From NCBI GenBank assembly GCA_000018565.1, contig CP000875.1, positions 4,789,199 to 4,853,198 of the forward strand: a DNA stretch of 64,000 nt, given 5' to 3'. Of this stretch, positions 60,366-64,000 are shown piece by piece; position 1 is the first letter of the stretch; each line of letters starts with the position of its first letter. The DNA is from Herpetosiphon aurantiacus DSM 785 (GTDB lineage: Bacteria; Chloroflexota; Chloroflexia; Chloroflexales; Herpetosiphonaceae). The notes under the pieces are model-generated. The model had not been told where the DNA came from. It worked only from the letters and a program-made list of their open reading frames with translations, and did no database searches. A program made the translations under genes and the position numbers.

Positions 60366-61415
60366 TCAATTGCTGGCAATCGGCAGATAGATCCGCCAAT
60401 ATTGGCTTTGTTGGCTCAAAAATAGGCTATTGGCGCTATTCCAATTGCTGGCAAGGTAATTATCGGCGGCTGGGTTGGTATGAAAATAATCATCATTGCC
60501 ACAATCGAAAATATCACGAATGCTATGCTCAGGGCAGGCGATTTCTAAATCTGGATACGACGGTGCATCGGAGTAGCACATAATGTCCCATTCATCGGTG
60601 CAATGCCAACTCTTGGTGGTATGCGGCGCACTTGGCTGAACTCCACCAATCATATGCATATGTTCGTGAGCGACTACGCGAGCATTCCAACAGCCAGCAT
60701 CAATCCGGGCATAGGCTACGCTATGGTTATTTAAATTGGCACTGCTTGGTTGCGTATCGTGCTGCACCGTGGCAATCCCACAGTAATAGCGGGCTTCAAC
60801 AAACATCACATATTTACGATCATCACGATTGAAGCCTTGGGCCACCACGGCATTGATCGTTGCGCCAAAATCATCATCGGCTGCTGGCGGAATAACCACA
60901 TGCTGCACGTCAATTTGGCAGGCTTGGTTAAGTTGCCAACGAATATGGCGCTGACCACCAGTTAATTGGGCACTTTGGTTATAGATTTCGTTTACACCCA
61001 ATAAATGCTTGCGTAAAACGGGCGCGATGATCGAGCTATTATCTTGGGCATCGCTAGCCCGCACATATAAAACTTGAGTTCGATAGTCGTTGGTACTATC
61101 GTCAAGGCAAGGTTGGGATGATTGCTCTATTGACAAATGCATTTGATTGTTAGGATAAAATAATTCTTCAGCCCAACTTTTAGCCATTTGAGGTTCAGGC
61201 GAATCAGGGCCATGGGTGCATAAATCCGTAGTTTTCACGCGGAACATCGCCCGACATTTACCCGTATCTTCCCATACCAAATTTGTATAATAAAGATTCA
61301 GCCAAGGCTGATCGATAAAGCGGCGAGTTGAGGTACTCGTGGTTGCTTGTGATGATGTTGGAATCAATAAGATTGCCACGATTAATAATGTGAATAGTGA
61401 GCTTGAACGATTCAT
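60366..61415 (-). CDS. Secreted metzincin-like metalloprotease
   Basis: A 349-residue secreted protein. Signal peptide about 1-25, then a domain with several Cys pairs. The zinc motif is HEHMHMIGG (H250, E251, H254), followed by SAPHTTKSWHCTDEWDIMCYSD, which contains the Met-turn (Met about 279). In classical metzincins the third ligand is His or Asp at the position HExxHxxGxxH, but here it is Gln, so a His further on may serve. The C-terminus ends IYLPIASN, like the propeller proteins. GGAGG stands five bases before the ATG. Protease activity is inferred. Confidence 0.8.
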   Translation of the reverse strand: MNRSSSLFTLLIVAILLIPTSSQATTSTSTRRFIDQPWLNLYYTNLVWEDTGKCRAMFRVKTTDLCTHGPDSPEPQMAKSWAEELFYPNNQMHLSIEQSSQPCLDDSTNDYRTQVLYVRASDAQDNSSIIAPVLRKHLLGVNEIYNQSAQLTGGQRHIRWQLNQACQIDVQHVVIPPAADDDFGATINAVVAQGFNRDDRKYVMFVEARYYCGIATVQHDTQPSSANLNNHSVAYARIDAGCWNARVVAHEHMHMIGGVQPSAPHTTKSWHCTDEWDIMCYSDAPSYPDLEIACPEHSIRDIFDCGNDDYFHTNPAADNYLASNWNSANSLFLSQQSQYWRIYLPIASN

Positions 61416-61496
61416 AAACGCCTCCATTTGTTTTACTCTACCTGAGATAGAGCCACAATGGAGGCATTTTGGGCGGGTACTACGGCAAAAATCACC

Positions 61497-61534
61497 ATAA
61501 AAGCCTAACGCCACCGATTCATGGTGGCGTTAGG
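61497..61534 (-). terminator. Rho-independent terminator of the csbD gene
   Basis: 12-bp perfect stem CCTAACGCCACC / GGTGGCGTTAGG with 7-base loop, then CTTTTATGG on the minus strand. Confidence 0.85.
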
Positions 61535-61562
61535 TGAGCTATTGCGAGGGAACTGTTGATAG

Positions 61563-61862
61563 CTATTGGTTGGCTTTGCGACGGGCTTCGCCTTTGAGTT
61601 CTTCAGCGATACCCTCAGCTTGCATTTGTTCGTTGTTCAACAAATCGCCAGCTACTTGTTTGAGGTTACCTTTGGCTTCATCGGCCATGCCACCCAGCCG
61701 TTCGGCGGCTTTGGCGGCCTCTTGGCGGGCTTCGCCTTTGAGTTCGGTGGCGCGGCCTTCAGCTTGCATTTGTTCGTTATCTAAGGCATCGCCAAGGCGT
61801 TCTTTGGCATCGCCATATATTTCTTCAGCCTTACCTTTGATTCGTTCGCCTAAATTACTCAT
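61563..61862 (-). CDS. CsbD-like stress protein, two repeats
   Basis: A 99-residue hydrophilic protein. Two CsbD-like segments are visible: IKGKAEEIYGDAKERLGDALDNEQMQAEGRATELKGEARQE and ADEAKGNLKQVAGDLLNNEQMQAEGIAEELKGEARRK. Most CsbD proteins have one such unit of about 60 residues. The family is induced by general stress in several bacteria but its action is unknown. AAAGGAG stands six bases before the ATG at 61862. Confidence 0.9.
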   Translation of the reverse strand: MSNLGERIKGKAEEIYGDAKERLGDALDNEQMQAEGRATELKGEARQEAAKAAERLGGMADEAKGNLKQVAGDLLNNEQMQAEGIAEELKGEARRKANQ

Positions 61863-61935
61863 TGCTAACTCCTTTGTTATCGCTACAACTATCTGTCTTT
61901 TACACAATTGTATAAAAGCAAATGCTGTGCCACGA

Positions 61936-62700
61936 CTAGTGTTCAGGAGTGTTATACATCAGCTTAAATACGCGATAGGATGCGGTTAGCGTAATAAAGA
62001 TGCCAACTAAAAGCAGGCGAACCGGCCATCTAAGGCTATTCGTTCGGTCTGGATCGAAAATCAAAAAGGTCGCAATCAGCGTCAAAATCACACCTAAAAG
62101 AACGCTAGCCACTTCCACCGAGATTCTATAGAGGTTGCGCTTAACTGGGCTCTTAAACTGCTCAGGGTAGTGGTAAGCAACCCCTTGCAAGAGCGTATCA
62201 GCATGCTCAGCAGAGCAATGAAACATGCCCATAACCGACTGAATTTGCTGATCTCGTGATACAGGGCTTTTCAGAATACTAACAATTTGGCGCAGATCGG
62301 CTGGTTTAAGCGTTGGGTACGGTGGTGCGGTTGGTAATTGATGGGCAGCACTTGGCGCGGGCTGGCGCGGATTGGCAGCCACAGCACTGCTCGGCGGTGG
62401 TGGCGCAAACGATGGTGAGGGATTGGTCATTGGCATAGGGCTATTCCAAGCATCGGCTTGTTCCCATGGCAAAATAATTTCAGGTTCAGCTATCGCTACT
62501 GGCGGTGAGTAGCCATGACGTTGCGCACGATCAAGGCAATCTTGGCGTTTTTGAGGGTCATCAAAGGTTTGGGCTAAATGCCACCATGCTTCACCATTAC
62601 TAGGATTAGCCCGCACAAGCGGAATTAAGTGTTGTTGTGCTAAGGGATAATTGTGTTCTTGCAATGCCTGGCGGGCAGCCTGCAACAGATCCGTTGTCAT
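61936..62700 (-). CDS. TPR-containing membrane protein
   Basis: A 254-residue protein. Residues about 3-60 hold one or two TPR-like units (ALQEHNYPLAQQHLIPLVRANPSNGEAWWHLAQ). A Pro/Ala/Ser-rich linker follows (about 85-135), then a small helical region and two hydrophobic helices near the end (VEVASVLLGVILTLIATFLIF and LLLVGIFITLTASYRVF). The role is unknown. It lies 29 bases downstream of the next gene upstream in the same direction. Confidence 0.75.
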   Translation of the reverse strand: MTTDLLQAARQALQEHNYPLAQQHLIPLVRANPSNGEAWWHLAQTFDDPQKRQDCLDRAQRHGYSPPVAIAEPEIILPWEQADAWNSPMPMTNPSPSFAPPPPSSAVAANPRQPAPSAAHQLPTAPPYPTLKPADLRQIVSILKSPVSRDQQIQSVMGMFHCSAEHADTLLQGVAYHYPEQFKSPVKRNLYRISVEVASVLLGVILTLIATFLIFDPDRTNSLRWPVRLLLVGIFITLTASYRVFKLMYNTPEH

Positions 62701-62729
62701 AGGACACTCTCTCAATCATAAAATAACAG

Positions 62730-63137
62730 CTAGCTATTGCGATATTGGCCAAAGCGCGATTGCCATTCAGCCTGATCAAAGCTGATCGAATCGTGGATGG
62801 TGATCATCGGGATGGTATCGACCAAGGAAGGCGTGAAGGCGGCAACGCTTAAAAATGGTTGTAAGTCGTGGCTAAGTAATAAAGCCAACAACCGTTCTTG
62901 TTGCGCTTGGTGGAGCGTTTGCAAACCATCAAGCGGAAAGAAGCGCTGTCCATATTTGGTTTGGGCAATCAGCAGCGAATAATCATTCAAGGTCAAGGCA
63001 TAGCAGGTCTGCAATTGGGGATCGGTCTCGACCTGCACATACTCATTTAAATCAAACTGCACCCATTCCTCGCCAGAGGCCAAACGCAACAACAGGCTAT
63101 CGCTGTCGGGGTCATATGTGGTTTGCGGCTGAGTCAT
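62730..63137 (-). CDS. Hypothetical protein, DUF2283-like N-terminus
   Basis: A 135-residue soluble protein. The opening YDPDSDSLLLRLASGEE resembles the YD-x-x-x-D-x-L-x-I pattern of DUF2283, but the rest is not recognised. It is probably co-transcribed with the TPR membrane gene 29 bases downstream. Confidence 0.6.
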   Translation of the reverse strand: MTQPQTTYDPDSDSLLLRLASGEEWVQFDLNEYVQVETDPQLQTCYALTLNDYSLLIAQTKYGQRFFPLDGLQTLHQAQQERLLALLLSHDLQPFLSVAAFTPSLVDTIPMITIHDSISFDQAEWQSRFGQYRNS

Positions 63138-63220
63138 AACACACCTTCACCTACGCAAAAGCGCAATCAACAAAATGGGGCTGGAATAAACGCCATTGTA
63201 GCATAGCAACGCTCGTTAAT

Positions 63221-63256
63221 GACACAAGCCCATGGTTTTAGCCATGGGCTTGTGTC
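63221..63256. terminator. Strong hairpin downstream of the NHL gene
   Basis: 15-bp perfect stem GACACAAGCCCATGG / CCATGGGCTTGTGTC with a 6-base loop, between the NHL gene stop and the 62730-63137 gene. T tracts are poor; transcription direction is minus. Confidence 0.65.
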
Positions 63257-63269
63257 AAGCTAGCTTGAT

Positions 63270-64000
63270 TTAGCGAACTTTGGGCAGAACCCAGCGTTGA
63301 ATCCGACGATTGGCTTTTTCGCTGACATAGACGCTGCCATCAGGGGCGAAGGCCATACCGCTGGGTTGGCCAGTTGAGGCATCGTCGTTGCCTTGGCCAC
63401 CCCAAACCAGCAGCAATTGGCCAGTTGCTCCATACAACGCAACTTGGTTTTTGCTCGGAATAGCCGCCGCCACCCGACCTTGGCTATCAACCGCAATAAA
63501 TGGGTCGAGGTAGGTATCGGTTTGCCAGCCAGCAACTGGCCATTGCACGCTTGGTACGCCTTGTGGCACGCCATTGGCATCAAGTGGGAACACCTGAATT
63601 CGGCCATTCCAAGTATCGCCAACATATAAATTGTTGTTGGCAATGCCCAAGCCAATTGGCTCGTTGAATTGACCGATGCCTGCGCCAGCAGTGCCAACTT
63701 GGCCTAGATAATTGCCATCAGTATCGGTGACAACCACCCGTTTGTTGCCAGTGTCGGCGATATAGACGCGGCCAGCACTGACTACCAAGTTGCGCGGGCC
63801 AAAGAAGCCCAGTGGATTGGCGCTATTGCCCTCAGTTGTGCCGCCAGTGCGGGTCAAACGCTTGCCTGAACCAGGTTGTAATTCTTCGCTGCCGCTACCC
63901 CAACTGGTGACGAAATTGCCTTGAGGGTTGAACTTGGCAATGCGGGCATTCCAGGTATCAGCAACATAGACGAAGCCCTGTTCATCGACCGCAACGCCCG
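63270..64000 (-). CDS. NHL-repeat beta-propeller protein, partial
   Basis: The C-terminal part of a larger protein; its start lies beyond the right edge, and the frame is open to the last base. Repeats such as GVAVDEQGFVYVADTWNARI, RNLVVSAGRVYIADTGNKRVVV, GLGIANNNLYVGDTWNGRIQVF and GMAFAPDGSVYVSEKANRRIQRW are typical NHL repeats. The repeats build a blade of a six-bladed propeller. It differs in type from the GG-x-F propellers elsewhere in the window. Localisation cannot be judged without the N-terminus. Confidence 0.88.
   Translation of the reverse strand, partial: GVAVDEQGFVYVADTWNARIAKFNPQGNFVTSWGSGSEELQPGSGKRLTRTGGTTEGNSANPLGFFGPRNLVVSAGRVYIADTGNKRVVVTDTDGNYLGQVGTAGAGIGQFNEPIGLGIANNNLYVGDTWNGRIQVFPLDANGVPQGVPSVQWPVAGWQTDTYLDPFIAVDSQGRVAAAIPSKNQVALYGATGQLLLVWGGQGNDDASTGQPSGMAFAPDGSVYVSEKANRRIQRWVLPKVR

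Overview
The window looks like a chromosomal segment of a filamentous Chloroflexota bacterium, most like Herpetosiphon. This is inference. It rests on gene content (a ClpP/ClpX pair, an HisZ-type protein beside PheS, a DnaE with an N-terminal PHP domain), moderate GC with Ala/Gln/Leu-rich proteins, many very large secreted beta-propeller and polytopic glycosyltransferase proteins, and dense GC-rich interspersed repeats. No phage, plasmid or CRISPR signature was found. One complete IS4-type element is present.

Layout. 0-3 kb: thioredoxin reductase, a GC-rich DHFR-fold reductase behind a palindromic operator, and a DMT exporter. 3-8 kb: a leftward envelope/glycan cluster (two SAM methyltransferases, two half-size DMT flippase-like proteins, one polytopic glycosyltransferase-like protein) ending in a 175-bp tandem repeat. 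8-11 kb: a TrmH-family RNA methyltransferase, then a secreted beta-propeller gene broken by a 73-bp duplication. 11.5-17.4 kb: rightward surface-polysaccharide genes (GT39-like protein, GT4 glycosyltransferase, UDP-HexNAc dehydrogenase). 17.8-21 kb: clpP, clpX and an SDR. 21.1-22.4 kb: the IS element, beside tRNA-Arg(CCT). 22.7-28 kb: DUF554, a MerR regulator with a leaderless-type promoter, a membrane protein, hisZ and pheS. 28-40 kb: another polytopic glycosyltransferase-like gene, an ArsR regulator, a class A beta-lactamase-fold lipoprotein, a 1140-residue propeller/DUF11/IPT protein, YggT, a membrane spermidine-synthase-like protein, an RlmI-like methyltransferase coupled to a histidine phosphatase, and phenylalanine hydroxylase. 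41-51 kb is the most accessory part: an NB-ARC/TPR protein coupled to a YfhO-type protein, a WXG100 polymorphic toxin with a candidate membrane immunity protein, a duplicated DUF4419 gene (one copy frameshifted) and an APH-family kinase. 51.4-64 kb: a third propeller protein, dnaE behind a cluster of DnaA-box-like sites, two Pro/Thr-rich repeat surface proteins, an ECF-type sigma factor, a metzincin-like protease, a CsbD-like protein, and a partial NHL propeller cut by the window edge.

Themes. Much of the coding capacity is directed at the cell surface. Four secreted proteins share a short C-terminal Leu/Ala-Pro motif that may be an unrecognised sorting tag. The intergenic space is dominated by a few repeat families, one with MITE-like inverted ends. 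The best candidates for new biology are the toxin/immunity/DUF4419 region, the shared C-terminal motif and the repeat families.
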